DNA from: Halosegnis marinus | Lineage (GTDB): Archaea > Halobacteriota > Halobacteria > Halobacteriales > Haloarculaceae | Assembly: GCF_029338355.1 (NCBI RefSeq) | Contig: NZ_CP119802.1 | Coordinates: 2,356,001-2,420,000, forward strand | DNA length: 64,000 bases | Direction: 5' to 3' | Shown: piece by piece, positions 1-9,388 of the stretch | Numbering within the stretch: position 1 is the first letter of the stretch | Layout of the letters: each line of letters opens with the position of its first letter | The notes under the pieces: model-generated | Databases searched by the model: none | Told to the model about the DNA's origin: nothing | What the model saw: the letters and a program-made list of their open reading frames with translations, nothing else | Position numbers and translations under genes: made by a program

Positions 1-1172
1 TCCGCCTCGGTGAACGCTTCCTCGTTCGCCTCCGGCAGGCCGTAGTAGCCCTGCATCACGTTCGGGCCGTTGATGACGAGTTCGCCGACCACGTCGTCCA
101 GCTCCGTCTCGTCGTCGACCGGCCCCTTCGGGACGGGGTCGAGCTTGCGGAACTCGTGGTCGACGATCATCGCCTCCATGCCGGGGAGCGTCTTCCCGAT
201 GGAACCGGGGCGGCGGTCGCCCGGCCGGTTCGCGTGGGTCACCGGCGAGGTCTCCGTCAGCCCGTACCCCTCGAACAGCTCCACGTCGAACATCTCCTCG
301 AACCGCTGCATCACCTCGATGGGGAGCGAGGAGCCGCCGGAGTTGGCGAACTCGACCGAGGAGAGGTGGTACTCCTCGGCGCCGGGCGTGTTCACCACGT
401 CGTTGAACATCGCCGGCACGCCGTGGACGTGCGTGATGCCCTCGCTCTCGATGAGGCCGAGCGCCTCCTCGGCGTCCCACGCCGGGAGCGGCCAGTACGA
501 GCCGCCCTCGAACAGCGTCGATATCATCGTGATGGTCATCCCGTAGATGTGGAACAGCGGGAGCACGCCGAGGAACTTGTCGTCGGGGTCGATGCCGTCG
601 TGTATCTCCGCGGAGGCGCGCGCGTCGAACGCGAGGTTGTGGTGCGTCAGGAGGACGCCCTTCGGCTGGCCGGTCGTCCCCGAGGTGTACGGCTGGACGG
701 CCACGTCGTCGTCCTCGCGGTCGACGGTCGCGAGCGTGTCGTCGGCGAGGAACGCGCCGAACTCGGTCGCGCCGTCGGCGTCGCCGCCAACGGAGACGAC
801 GGTGTGGACGTCGGTGTCGTCCTGGACCTCCTTCACCTGCGGCACCAGGTCGGCGAGGCCGACGACGGCCTTCGCTCCCGAGTCGGAGAGCAGGTGGCTG
901 ATCTCCCGGGACTTGTACTGCGGGTTCATCGGGACGACGATAGCGCCGGCCCGGAGCGTACCGACGAACGCCGTCACGTACTGCGGGAGGTTCGGCAGGT
1001 ACAGCCCCACACGGTCGCCGGGCTCGACGCCCGCGTCGGCGAGCGCCTGCGCGAACTGGCCGGCGCGCGCCCAGAACTGCTCGTAGGTGAACTCCTGCCC
1101 CTGGAAGCCGATGGCGGTCGCGTCCGGGTGCGCCGCCGCGGTCTCCTCGATATCAGCAACGAGGTTACTCAT
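1..1172 (-). CDS. acyl-CoA synthetase (AMP-forming), 3' end cut by window
   Basis: Activates a carboxylic acid, probably a fatty acid, to its CoA thioester through an acyl-adenylate in the cytoplasm. About 390 residues are present. The AMP-binding core is clear: YTSGTTGQPKGV near residue 160, LPLFHIYG near 195 and the adenylation motif GYGLTETSP near 299. The C-terminal lid domain lies beyond the left edge. The start is the ATG reading MSNLVADIEETAAAHPDA, the usual start context of FadD-like haloarchaeal ligases. The frame has no stop to the window edge. Substrate cannot be read from sequence; the several CoA enzymes in the window make beta-oxidation-type metabolism plausible. Confidence 0.9.
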   Translation of the reverse strand, partial: MSNLVADIEETAAAHPDATAIGFQGQEFTYEQFWARAGQFAQALADAGVEPGDRVGLYLPNLPQYVTAFVGTLRAGAIVVPMNPQYKSREISHLLSDSGAKAVVGLADLVPQVKEVQDDTDVHTVVSVGGDADGATEFGAFLADDTLATVDREDDDVAVQPYTSGTTGQPKGVLLTHHNLAFDARASAEIHDGIDPDDKFLGVLPLFHIYGMTITMISTLFEGGSYWPLPAWDAEEALGLIESEGITHVHGVPAMFNDVVNTPGAEEYHLSSVEFANSGGSSLPIEVMQRFEEMFDVELFEGYGLTETSPVTHANRPGDRRPGSIGKTLPGMEAMIVDHEFRKLDPVPKGPVDDETELDDVVGELVINGPNVMQGYYGLPEANEEAFTEA

Positions 1173-1286
1173 ACCGACGAGTCCCGGCGCGGCCTACGAA
1201 AAGTTTGCCATCGGGGTGAACGATGGTAACGAAAGCGCCGCGACGGACGACAACCGTTAGCGCGCTCGCCCCGCTCGGTTACCGCT

Positions 1287-2255
1287 CTACGGGACGAGGA
1301 CGACCTTCCCGCTCGACTTGCGCGCCTCGATGAACTCGTGGGCCTCCGCGGCCTCCTCCAGGTCGAAGGTGTGGCCGACCTGCACCTCCAGCGTGCCGTC
1401 GGCGAGCATCTCCGTCAGCGGCGGGACGGCGCTCATCACCTTCATCGGCTTGCGGTTCGTCGCGCGGCCGAGGTGGTAGCCGATGACGGACTTGTTGCCG
1501 AACAGCAGTTCGTTCGTCGGCGGGCGACCCGGCCGGCCCGAGGCCGCGCCGTAGCTGACCATCCGGCCGAACTCCGTGAGCGCGTGGAGCGACCGCTCCG
1601 AGGTCTCGCCGCCGACGCCGTCGAGCACGAGGTCGACCCCGTAGTCCGTCTCCTCTGCGACCCGCTCGACGAAGTCCTCCTCCTCGTAGTTGATGCCGAC
1701 GTCGCAGCCGAGCGCCGCGGCCTTGTCGAGTTTCTCCTGCGTCGAGGCCGTGCCGATGACGCGCGCGCCGGCCTCGCTCGCTATCTGGACCGCCGCCGTG
1801 CCGACGCCGCCCGCCGCGGCGTGAATCAGCACCGTCTCGCCCTCCTCCAGGTCGCCCCACTCGTGGAGGCAGTTGTGCGCCGTGAGGAACTGGACGGGGA
1901 AGCCGGCGGCCTCCTCCATGCTCATCCCCGCGGGCACGTCGAGCAGGCCGCGCGCGTCGCCGATGGCGTACTCCGCGTAGCCGCCGATGCCGACCATCGA
2001 CACCACCTCGTCGCCGACGGAGCGCCCGACGCCCTCGCCGACGGCGTCGATGACCCCGGCGACCTCCAGCCCCGCGACGTACGGCGGCTCCGGGCCGCCG
2101 TCGTAGTGGCCGCGCCGCTGCATGATGTCGGCGAAGTTGATGCCCGCGGCCTTCACCTCGATGCGGACCTCGCCCTCGCCGGGTTCGGGGACCTCGGTGT
2201 CCACGACTTCCAGATTCGATGCGTCGCCGAACTCGGTGACCTGCACGGCTCTCAT
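1287..2255 (-). CDS. quinone oxidoreductase-like MDR dehydrogenase
   Basis: A 322-residue medium-chain dehydrogenase/reductase, probably an NADPH:quinone reductase or enoyl reductase in the cytosol. The GroES-like N-terminal half is followed by the nucleotide-binding motif AAAGGVGTAAVQ (residues 146-157). The structural and catalytic zinc cysteines of true alcohol dehydrogenases are missing, which places it in the QOR subgroup. The start MRAVQVTEFG at 2255 is typical of the family; the reading frame stays open far upstream only because G+C-rich antisense frames lack stops. It is divergent from the FAD oxidase at 2340, with 84 bases between start codons. The physiological electron acceptor is not known. 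Confidence 0.88.
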   Translation of the reverse strand: MRAVQVTEFGDASNLEVVDTEVPEPGEGEVRIEVKAAGINFADIMQRRGHYDGGPEPPYVAGLEVAGVIDAVGEGVGRSVGDEVVSMVGIGGYAEYAIGDARGLLDVPAGMSMEEAAGFPVQFLTAHNCLHEWGDLEEGETVLIHAAAGGVGTAAVQIASEAGARVIGTASTQEKLDKAAALGCDVGINYEEEDFVERVAEETDYGVDLVLDGVGGETSERSLHALTEFGRMVSYGAASGRPGRPPTNELLFGNKSVIGYHLGRATNRKPMKVMSAVPPLTEMLADGTLEVQVGHTFDLEEAAEAHEFIEARKSSGKVVLVP

Positions 2256-2310
2256 CGTCCGTGTCTCGCCCGCGGCACACTTGGCCGTGTTCATCCGCCG
2301 CGTGGGTAGA

Positions 2311-2316
2311 TTTATG
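2311..2316 (+). promoter_or_regulatory. TATA-like element for the FAD-linked oxidase
   Basis: TTTATG lies 24-29 bases before the ATG at 2340, the spacing expected for an archaeal TATA box on a leaderless transcript. No Shine-Dalgarno sequence is present. Confidence 0.5.
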
Positions 2317-2339
2317 CGCGGGCGGCCGTCCCTGCGGGT

Positions 2340-3764
2340 ATGTCGTACGACACCGCCTTCCTCGCGGACGTGCTCCCCCCGGAGCAGGTGACGACGGGCG
2401 ACTCGGCCCGCGACTCGCACGCCGCCGACTGGGGCGCACAGCAGGCCGGCGAGGGCGTCACCCCCGACGCGGTCGTCTACCCCGAATCGACCGAGGACGT
2501 GGCCGACGTCCTCGCCGCCGCGAACGAGCGGGGCGTTCCCGTCACCCCCTACGCCGCCGGCACGTCGATGGAGGGCAACGCCGTCCCCGCCTTCGCCGGC
2601 ATCAGCCTCGACCTGATGCGGATGAACGAGGTCCACGAGGTCCGCCCCGACGACTTCCAGGTGGACGTGGGGCCGGGCGTGATGGGGTCGGCCGTGGACG
2701 AGGCCGTCGAGGGGCACGGGATGTTCTTCCCGCCGCTCCCCTCCTCGGGGAATATCTCGACCATCGGGGGGATGATAGCCAACGACGCCTCGGGGATGCA
2801 GACCGTCAAGTACGGCGAGGTGGCCGACTGGGTGCTCGAAGTCGAGGCCGTCACCGCCGCGGGGGAGGTGTTCACCGCCGGGTCGAAGGCGAAGAAGACG
2901 AGCGCCGGCTACAACCTCAAGGACCTGCTCGTCGGCTCCGAGGGGACGCTCGCGGTCGTCACACGCGCCACCCTCGAACTCGCGGGGCTCCCCGAGCAGA
3001 TACGCGGCGGCCGCGCGGTCTTCCCCTCGCTCGACGACGCCGCGGAGGCGGTCTTCGACGCCGTGCGCTCGGGCGTGGACGTCGCCAAGATAGAACTCAT
3101 CGACGAGACGGCCGGCGCGATGGCGGCCGCGTATCAGGGCTCTGACCTCCCCGAGGCCGCGATGATATTCGTCGAGTTCCACGCGAACCACGGCATCGAG
3201 GAGGAGATAGCCTTCTGCCGCTCCGTCTTCGAGGCCCACGACGTCGAGTCGTTCGAGATAGCGGGCGACGAGGAGATGGACGCCCTGTGGAAGGCCCGGG
3301 AGGAACTCGCCTACGCGGTCCAGACGTACGACCCGGACCTGACGCCGCTCCACCCCGGCGACATCACCGTGCCCGTCTCGAAGCTCTCGGAGGTTATCCG
3401 CTACGCGAAGGAACTCGGCGCGGAACACGACCTGCTCGTCCCCTGCTTCGGGCACGCGGGCGACGGCAACGTCCACTACTCCGTGCTGGCGGACCCGGAC
3501 GACGAGGAGATGGTCGCGCGCGGCGAGGAGGTGTACGCCGCCATCGTCGAGCGGGCCATCGAGATGGGCGGCACCGCGACGGGCGAGCACGGCATCGGCA
3601 CCGGCAAGCGCGAGTACCTCGAACGCGAACACGGCCCGGTCGCCGTCGACCTGATGCGCCGCGTGAAGGGCGCGTTCGACCCGAAGGACACGCTCAACCC
3701 CGGGAAGGTGTTCCCCGAAACGGCCGAGGCGGGGGGCCGCGTGACGCTCCCGACCGACGACTGA
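2340..3764 (+). CDS. FAD-linked oxidase, GlcD / D-lactate dehydrogenase type
   Basis: A 474-residue flavoprotein of the FAD_binding_4 plus FAD-oxidase C-terminal type, which oxidises a D-2-hydroxyacid (glycolate, D-lactate or D-2-hydroxyglutarate) to the 2-oxoacid. The FAD-binding loop PYAAGTSMEGNAVP is near residues 72-85. The C-terminal domain shows CFGHAGDGNVHYS (near 369-381) and GEHGIGTGKREYL (near 417). It is followed 43 bases downstream by an HpcH/HpaI-type aldolase in the same direction, so the two may act in one 2-oxoacid pathway. There is no fused iron-sulfur domain, so the electron acceptor is a separate protein or the respiratory chain. Confidence 0.88.
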   Translation: MSYDTAFLADVLPPEQVTTGDSARDSHAADWGAQQAGEGVTPDAVVYPESTEDVADVLAAANERGVPVTPYAAGTSMEGNAVPAFAGISLDLMRMNEVHEVRPDDFQVDVGPGVMGSAVDEAVEGHGMFFPPLPSSGNISTIGGMIANDASGMQTVKYGEVADWVLEVEAVTAAGEVFTAGSKAKKTSAGYNLKDLLVGSEGTLAVVTRATLELAGLPEQIRGGRAVFPSLDDAAEAVFDAVRSGVDVAKIELIDETAGAMAAAYQGSDLPEAAMIFVEFHANHGIEEEIAFCRSVFEAHDVESFEIAGDEEMDALWKAREELAYAVQTYDPDLTPLHPGDITVPVSKLSEVIRYAKELGAEHDLLVPCFGHAGDGNVHYSVLADPDDEEMVARGEEVYAAIVERAIEMGGTATGEHGIGTGKREYLEREHGPVAVDLMRRVKGAFDPKDTLNPGKVFPETAEAGGRVTLPTDD

Positions 3765-3807
3765 CGCCCACCGGCCCGCTTTTGCCCCCGTCGCCCGCAG
3801 CACGGGC

Positions 3808-4560
3808 GTGTTCCCCGACCGTCTCGCTTCCGACCCGCTCGTCGGCACGTGGGTGTCGCTGTCGGACCCCGCCGTCGCCGAGATGACCGCGCCCGGCTTC
3901 GACTTCGTCATGCTCGACACCGAGCACGCCCCGAACGACACCGAGACCATCGCCGACGGGATACGGGCCGTCGAGGCCGCCGACGGCGACGCCGTGCCGC
4001 TGGCGCGCGCGCTCGACAACGACCTCGGCGCGATAAAGCGCCTGCTCGATCTGGGCCTCGCGGGCGTGATGGTCCCGATGGTCGAGACGCCCGAGGAGGC
4101 GGCCGCCGCGGTCGAGGCCGCGAAGTACCCGCCCGAGGGGTCGCGCGGCGTCGCCGGGACCCGCGCCTCGAACTACGGCCGCGACCTCGCCGACTACGTC
4201 GAGCGCGCGAACGACGAGACCGCCCTGCTGGTCCAGATAGAGAACGAGCGGGGCGTCTCGAACGCCGAGGCCATCGCCGCGACCGACGGCGTGGACGCCC
4301 TGTTCGTCGGCCCGGCGGACCTCTCCGCGAACCTCGGCGTCTTCGGCGAGTTCGAGGGCGAGCGCTTCCGCGAGGCGGTCGAGTCGGTGCTCGCGGCGGG
4401 CGCGGCGACCGACACCCCGGTCGGGACGCTCGCCACGACGGACGCGGGAATAGAGCGGTACACCTCCTGGGGGTTCGACTTCCTCATCGCCGGCACGGAC
4501 GCCGGCCACCTCCAGCGCGGGGCCGCGTCGATGCGCGAGCGGGCCCGCGAGAACCTCTAA
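3808..4560 (+). CDS. HpcH/HpaI-type aldolase
   Basis: A 250-residue class II pyruvate aldolase-like enzyme that should cleave or form 2-keto-3-deoxy or 4-hydroxy-2-oxo acids with a divalent metal. Family signatures are DTEHAPND (catalytic His40 position), GTRASNYG, QIENERGVSNAEAI (metal-binding Glu) and VGPADLSANLG (metal-binding Asp). The start is a GTG giving MFPDRLASDP; no ATG is nearer the conserved start. It probably shares a transcript with the upstream FAD oxidase. It overlaps the 3' end of the convergent sulfatase-like gene by 4 bases. Confidence 0.87.
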   Translation: MFPDRLASDPLVGTWVSLSDPAVAEMTAPGFDFVMLDTEHAPNDTETIADGIRAVEAADGDAVPLARALDNDLGAIKRLLDLGLAGVMVPMVETPEEAAAAVEAAKYPPEGSRGVAGTRASNYGRDLADYVERANDETALLVQIENERGVSNAEAIAATDGVDALFVGPADLSANLGVFGEFEGERFREAVESVLAAGAATDTPVGTLATTDAGIERYTSWGFDFLIAGTDAGHLQRGAASMRERARENL

Positions 4561-5924
4561 CGGTAGCCGAGCGTCTCCAGCCGCTCCTTCACGTCGTCGG
4601 GCAGTTCCTCGGCCTCCTCGTCGTCCACGATACGGTCGAGGTGGGCCTCGACGGCGTCGCGGAGCCGGCGCACCTCGCGGCTCCCGGACTCCTCGGGCCA
4701 GATGTTCGTCCCCTCGCCGGGGTCCGCGCGCCGGTCGTACAGCTCGTGGCTCCCGTCGGCGGTGTTGTGGATGTACGTCCACCGCGCGGAGCGCGCGCTG
4801 GCGAGCAGGTCGCCGTCCGCGAGCGTCCGCGGGATGGGCTGTTGGGTGACCGTCTCGCCGCGCAGGGCGACGGAGACGACGGGGTCGGCGGGCGGCTGTT
4901 CGCCCTCGGTCACCACCGAGAGGGAGGAGCGGCCGTCGAACGCGCCGGCGACGCCGAGCGCCTCGGCTATCGTCGCCGGCACGGTGTCGAGGCTGACGGG
5001 CGTGTCCACGACGCGCCCCTCGGCGCGCGGGTCGTCCACCACGAGGGGGACGTGCGCGAGTTCGTCGTACAGCTTCGGGTAGTGCGCGAGGTGGCCGTGT
5101 TCGGTGAACTCCTCGCCGTGGTCGCCGGCCACGACGACGAGCGTGTCGTCGCGCAGGCCGGTCGCGTCGAGGGTGTCGAGCAGCCGCGAGAGCGCGTCGT
5201 CCACCTGGAGGGCGGCGGCGTCGTACAGCGCGCGCAGGCGGTCGAGCGTGTGCCCCGACACCTCCCGGCCGAGGCCGGCACGGACGTGCGCGCGGAGCAT
5301 CCCGAGGGTGCCGACGGAGCCGTCGGTCACCTCCCGGACGTACCGCGGCGCGGGGACGTAGGGAGTGTGGGTGTCCATCAGGTGGACCCACAGGAAGAAG
5401 GGGCCCTCGACGGTGTCGAGGAAGTCCGTCGCGCGCTCCTCGACGGCGAGCAGTTTCGAGGTGTCGACGGCGTGGTTCCCCCCGTCGCCGCGGAGGGTGT
5501 CGCGGGCGCGCCGGAGCGGCCACCCGGCGAACTGGAGCCAGCCGTGGACCGTCGGGTGGGCGTCGAGCCACCCCGTCCCGTCGGTGAACGCCTCGAAGCG
5601 GTCGAAGCCGCGGTCGTAGCCCCAGTGCGGCGTGAGGAAGCCGTTCGCGGCGTTGAAGCCGGCCGTCTCGACGCCCGCGTCGCGGAGCGTCTCCGCGAGG
5701 GTGGGACGGTCGGAGGGCCCCAGCGACCCGTCGGTCGTGAAGACCGGGTCCGCGCCGAGTATCGAGGGAAACGAGAAGGGCGTCCAGTTGCCCGTCGCGA
5801 AGGCGTTCTCGAAGCGAGCCCCGCGCTCGCCCAGCGCGGTCAGGGTCGGCATCGTCTCGGGGGCGTCGGCGCGCAGCGAATCCACCGTCACGAGCACGGC
5901 CCCCCGCAGGTCCTCCCGTGTCAC
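4557..5924 (-). CDS. sulfatase-like hydrolase without the formylglycine motif
   Basis: A 455-residue alkaline-phosphatase-superfamily protein. The N-terminal metal site reads VTVDSLRAD (residues 12-20). A second metal site is VAGDHGEEFTEHGH, and the C-terminus has the family's RRADPGEGTNIW stretch. The region that carries C/S-x-P-x-R in true sulfatases reads GNWTPFSFPS (residues 45-54), so there is no cysteine or serine to become formylglycine; Thr48 is the likely nucleophile. It is therefore more likely a phosphoryl-group hydrolase or transferase than an aryl sulfatase. No signal peptide or membrane segment is evident. Its 3' end overlaps the aldolase gene by 4 bases. Confidence 0.8.
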   Translation of the reverse strand: MTREDLRGAVLVTVDSLRADAPETMPTLTALGERGARFENAFATGNWTPFSFPSILGADPVFTTDGSLGPSDRPTLAETLRDAGVETAGFNAANGFLTPHWGYDRGFDRFEAFTDGTGWLDAHPTVHGWLQFAGWPLRRARDTLRGDGGNHAVDTSKLLAVEERATDFLDTVEGPFFLWVHLMDTHTPYVPAPRYVREVTDGSVGTLGMLRAHVRAGLGREVSGHTLDRLRALYDAAALQVDDALSRLLDTLDATGLRDDTLVVVAGDHGEEFTEHGHLAHYPKLYDELAHVPLVVDDPRAEGRVVDTPVSLDTVPATIAEALGVAGAFDGRSSLSVVTEGEQPPADPVVSVALRGETVTQQPIPRTLADGDLLASARSARWTYIHNTADGSHELYDRRADPGEGTNIWPEESGSREVRRLRDAVEAHLDRIVDDEEAEELPDDVKERLETLGYR

Positions 5925-5997
5925 TGACAGGCCGTATGGGGAGCGGGGGTATGAGCGTTGCTACGCCGACTCCGGAGATACACCGAGAACTACGGAG

Positions 5998-7704
5998 TCA
6001 GTCGTGGACGAGCACGTCCACCACGTCCACGCCCGGCGAGTCGAGCGCCTCCCCGACCACGTCCGTGATGTCGTCCGGGTCCTCGACCAGGTGGCCGCGC
6101 GCGCCGTGGCTCTCGGCGTTCATCGGGATGTCCACGTGCGGTTCGAAGTCCATCCCGACGTACTCGCGGTCGGGGTCCTCGCCGAACATCAGCTCGGTGT
6201 TGTCTTTCAGGATGCGGTAGTTGCGGTTGTCGGGCACCACGACCGTCAGGTCGAGGTCGTGGCGCACGGCGGTGTATATCGACTGGGGGTAGTAGAGGTA
6301 CGACCCGTCGCCGATGTGCCCGAGCACGTCGCGCGGCTCGTCGCGCAGCGACTCCGCGAGCGCCGCGCCCACGGAGGCCGGCAGCCCGTAGCCGAGGCCG
6401 CCGCCCTTGTTCGAGAGGTAGTCCTGCGGGCCGAACTCCCAGCGCGTCAACATCGCGTACTTCGTCGTGACGCCCTCGTCGACGACGAACGGGTCCGCGC
6501 CGACGTCGCGCACCGCGTCCACCATCTCGGCCTTCGAGGCGCGGGGGTCGTCGCTCTCGTCCTCCCCCATCGCGGCGATGGTGTCGGCCATCGACTCCTT
6601 CATCGCCCGGACCTGCCCGACGCGCGCCTCGCGGGTGGACTCGTCCAGCCGGTCCCCCACGCGCTCGGCCACCGCGTCCAGCACGCGGCCGGGGTCGCCC
6701 ACGACCGGCACGTCCGTCGGCTCGTTCTTCCCGACCTCCCACGCGTCGTCGGCGATGTGGACCGTCGTGGCGTCCGCCGGCACGAGCGGCCCCTCGTGTT
6801 TGAGCAGGGTCGTGTTCGTCGAACAGCCGGCGAAGACGATGGTGTCCGTGTTTTGGAGCATCGCGCCCAGCTCCTCGCGCGGGGGGAGGAACGATATCCA
6901 CTGGTCGTGGTCCGTCGGGAAGTTGATCTCGCAGGCCAGCATCTCGCCGTGGACCCGCGCGCCCGAGGCCTCCGCGAGGTCGACGGCGGCCTCGACGGCG
7001 TCCGTGCCCGAGCGCGCCACGCCGTCACCGACGACGAGCAGGGGAGAGTCGGCCTCCACGAGCGCGTCCGCGGCGGCCGCCACCTGTCGCGGGTCGCCCG
7101 TCCCCGCGTCGGGAATCGGCCCGAGCGGCTCCGGCTCGGCGTCCGTCTCGGCCATCATCACGTCCACCGGGAGCGCGAGGAACACCGGCCCCGTGGGCGG
7201 CGTGAGCGCGACGCGGAACGCCCGGCGCAGCAGCATCGGAAGCGCCTCGACGCTCGTCACCTCGGCGGAGAACTTGCAGAACTGGTCCGCGAGCGCTTCG
7301 AGGTCGCCCGTCAGGATGGGCTCCTCGTGGCGGAAGTCGAGTTCGTGGTTGCCGGCCGTGAGGACGAGCGGCGCGCCGGTCATCGACGCGCCGTAGAGGT
7401 TGCCGATGCCGTGGGCCAGCCCCGGCGTGACGTGGAGGTTCGCCACGCCCGCGGGGTTGATACCGCCGGCGTCGCCGGGCGCCTCCGACGCCTCGCCGTC
7501 GGCGTGGTACCGTCGCGTCTGTGCGTAGCCCGCGGCCGCGCCGACGGCCACGTCCTCGTGGAGCCCGAGGACGTACTCCACGTCGCCGTCGGGGAGCGCC
7601 TCCATCACGGGGAGCTCCGTCGTTCCGGGGTTGCCGAACAGGTAGGGGACGCCGTACTGGTCGAGCGCGTCCACGAACAGGTCCGCGCCCGTGTACTCGG
7701 TCAT
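5998..7704 (-). CDS. ThDP-dependent decarboxylase (benzoylformate decarboxylase/acetolactate synthase family)
   Basis: A 568-residue thiamine-diphosphate enzyme with the three-domain POX/ALS layout. The N-terminal pyrimidine-binding domain has GNPGTTELP (residues 25-33) and catalytic Glu50 in GLHEDVAVG. The C-terminal domain has the GDGS...N ThDP/metal motif at about residue 458 (HIGDGSYLYYP then VPDNRNYR). The PGTTELP loop resembles benzoylformate decarboxylase more than biosynthetic acetolactate synthase, and there is no IlvN partner nearby. The start MTEYTGADLF is the first ATG of the domain. The substrate is an unidentified 2-oxoacid. Confidence 0.85.
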   Translation of the reverse strand: MTEYTGADLFVDALDQYGVPYLFGNPGTTELPVMEALPDGDVEYVLGLHEDVAVGAAAGYAQTRRYHADGEASEAPGDAGGINPAGVANLHVTPGLAHGIGNLYGASMTGAPLVLTAGNHELDFRHEEPILTGDLEALADQFCKFSAEVTSVEALPMLLRRAFRVALTPPTGPVFLALPVDVMMAETDAEPEPLGPIPDAGTGDPRQVAAAADALVEADSPLLVVGDGVARSGTDAVEAAVDLAEASGARVHGEMLACEINFPTDHDQWISFLPPREELGAMLQNTDTIVFAGCSTNTTLLKHEGPLVPADATTVHIADDAWEVGKNEPTDVPVVGDPGRVLDAVAERVGDRLDESTREARVGQVRAMKESMADTIAAMGEDESDDPRASKAEMVDAVRDVGADPFVVDEGVTTKYAMLTRWEFGPQDYLSNKGGGLGYGLPASVGAALAESLRDEPRDVLGHIGDGSYLYYPQSIYTAVRHDLDLTVVVPDNRNYRILKDNTELMFGEDPDREYVGMDFEPHVDIPMNAESHGARGHLVEDPDDITDVVGEALDSPGVDVVDVLVHD

Positions 7705-7744
7705 ACTCGACCTGTCGAGCCGGCCGACATATAGGTGGCGACGG

Positions 7745-8716
7745 CTACCCGCTCCCGCGGTGGAACCGATGGAGGGTTTCCACCTCCGCCGCGGCCGCCC
7801 CGACCTCGCCGTCGCGCTCGCTCGCCGCCCCGACCGCCGCGCGTAGCTCCTCGGCGTCGAGGAGCGGGTGGCTCCCGTTCGCGTAGCGGTGTTCGAGCCG
7901 GTAGAGCGCGTTCAGCGTCGCGACGGCGCGCTCCGGGTCCGCGATGCGCTCGGCGAGCGCCGCGGCCGTCCCGGCGGTGTCCGCGCGCCCGAGCGCGTCC
8001 AGCACGTCCACGAGGTAGAACAGCACCGGGCGGTCGCCCGCCGGCTCGCGCGCCTCGCCCGCGGCCGCGAGCAGCGCGTCGAGGCGCTCGGCCACCGCTC
8101 CCGGGTCGGCCCGGGCGGCCCGGGCGACGGCGTAGGCGGCGTCCGCGAGGACGGCGAGCCGCTCGTAGTCGCTCGCGCGGTCGGCCCCCCGCTCGCCCTC
8201 GGGGTCGAGGTCCGCGTCCGCGAGCGCCGCGAGGAGGGTGTCGAGGTGTGCGGCGAGCGCCGCGGGCCGGTCCATCGCGAACTGCCGGAGCGCGCCGGTC
8301 GCGCCCGCCTCGGTCGTCTCCCCGCGGCCCAGCGCGGCGACCGGCTCGTCGATGTCCCCCGCGAAGGGCCCGTCGGAGACAGTCCGCGCCGGGTCGTAGC
8401 CGGCCTCCTCGACCAGGTCGCGGGCGAACGGGGTGAGCGCGCGCCACGGCCCCGTCTCGTCGGCGACGTAGAGCACGTACTCGGCGGCGGCGAGCCCCGC
8501 CGCGTCGAGGGGGAACTCCCGCGTGAGCCACCGCTCGCGGACGGGCACGCGGACGTCGCCGCCGTCGTCGAGCGCGGCGAGCGTCACCGTCTCGTCGTCC
8601 GCGTACGCCGCGTTGCCGAAGGCGTTGATGCCGAGCAGGCGGCCGTACGCCGTCTCAGTCGGGTAGTCGGCGAGCGCGCGACCGTGTTTGTCCCGGCGGT
8701 GTGCCGGCGCGTCCAT
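7745..8716 (-). CDS. hypothetical haloarchaeal protein, alanine-rich helical
   Basis: A 323-residue protein that I do not recognise. The chosen start MDAPAHRRDKHGR follows the upstream region shared with the divergent redoxin promoter; the 39 residues open further upstream are Arg/Pro-rich and look non-coding. The N-terminal 100 residues (GRLLGINAFGNAAYADDETV) look globular. The rest consists of Ala/Glu/Arg-rich segments that read as repeated helices. No membrane segment, signal peptide or metal motif is visible. It is divergent from the peroxiredoxin-like gene at 8794, but no functional link can be shown. Confidence 0.7.
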   Translation of the reverse strand: MDAPAHRRDKHGRALADYPTETAYGRLLGINAFGNAAYADDETVTLAALDDGGDVRVPVRERWLTREFPLDAAGLAAAEYVLYVADETGPWRALTPFARDLVEEAGYDPARTVSDGPFAGDIDEPVAALGRGETTEAGATGALRQFAMDRPAALAAHLDTLLAALADADLDPEGERGADRASDYERLAVLADAAYAVARAARADPGAVAERLDALLAAAGEAREPAGDRPVLFYLVDVLDALGRADTAGTAAALAERIADPERAVATLNALYRLEHRYANGSHPLLDAEELRAAVGAASERDGEVGAAAAEVETLHRFHRGSG

Positions 8717-8793
8717 ACCGGGTCGTGGCGCGGCGGGGTCAGGAAGCTTCCGACAGCCGGGACACATAAACGGGAGGAACGCGAGGGGCGACC

Positions 8794-9348
8794 ATGGGCG
8801 ACGCAGACGGGCTCGACGTGGGGGAGACCGCACCCGACTTCACCGCCGAGTTGGTCGACCCCGACGGCACCGTCCGTGAGGCCAGCCTCTCCGAACTGGT
8901 CGACGAGAAACCGGTGCTGCTCACCTTCTACACGGTCGATTTCAGCCCGGACTGCATCGAGGAGTGGTGTTCGTTCCGCGACTTCGACTGGTTCGCCGCG
9001 AGCGAGGACGTCCAGGTCGTCGGCGTCAGCAAGTCCCGGCCGTACCTCCACAAGCGGTTCATCTCGTATCTGGACCTGAACTTCCCGCTCTTCTCGGACC
9101 CGGACCTCGACGTGGCGGAGAAGTTCGAGGTGAGCTACAAGGCCTTCCACCTGTTCTCGCGCTCGCGGCGCTCGTGTTTTCTCGTGGACGGCGACCGCAC
9201 CGTGCAGTACCGTTGGCTGGGCGAACACTGGCTCGACCCCACGCGCGACACGCCCCCGGTCGGCGAAATACACGAGGCGCTGGTGGACATCCTCGACGGC
9301 GGGGGCGACGAGGACCCGGACGACGGCTTCTCCGGCGCGTTCGCCTGA
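8794..9348 (+). CDS. peroxiredoxin-like redoxin (AhpC/TSA fold)
   Basis: A 184-residue thioredoxin-fold peroxidase of the BCP type, expected to reduce peroxides in the cytoplasm. The peroxidatic site reads FYTVDFSPDCIEEWC, with Cys54 at the peroxidatic position and Cys59 five residues later as a possible resolving cysteine, the spacing seen in atypical 2-Cys BCP enzymes. A TATA-like CATAAAC lies about 27 bases before the ATG. The msrA gene follows after 40 bases on the same strand, a sensible oxidative-damage pairing. The C-terminus is an acidic Gly/Asp tail. Confidence 0.85.
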   Translation: MGDADGLDVGETAPDFTAELVDPDGTVREASLSELVDEKPVLLTFYTVDFSPDCIEEWCSFRDFDWFAASEDVQVVGVSKSRPYLHKRFISYLDLNFPLFSDPDLDVAEKFEVSYKAFHLFSRSRRSCFLVDGDRTVQYRWLGEHWLDPTRDTPPVGEIHEALVDILDGGGDEDPDDGFSGAFA

Positions 9349-9388
9349 GCGGCGCAGGAGATAAACGGCTACCGCGCCTACCGCTGCT

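Noticed and set aside
1287-4019. 910-codon minus-strand frame extending the MDR dehydrogenase upstream
   Set aside because: The part before MRAVQVTEFG runs antisense to the FAD oxidase and aldolase genes and lacks family sequence.
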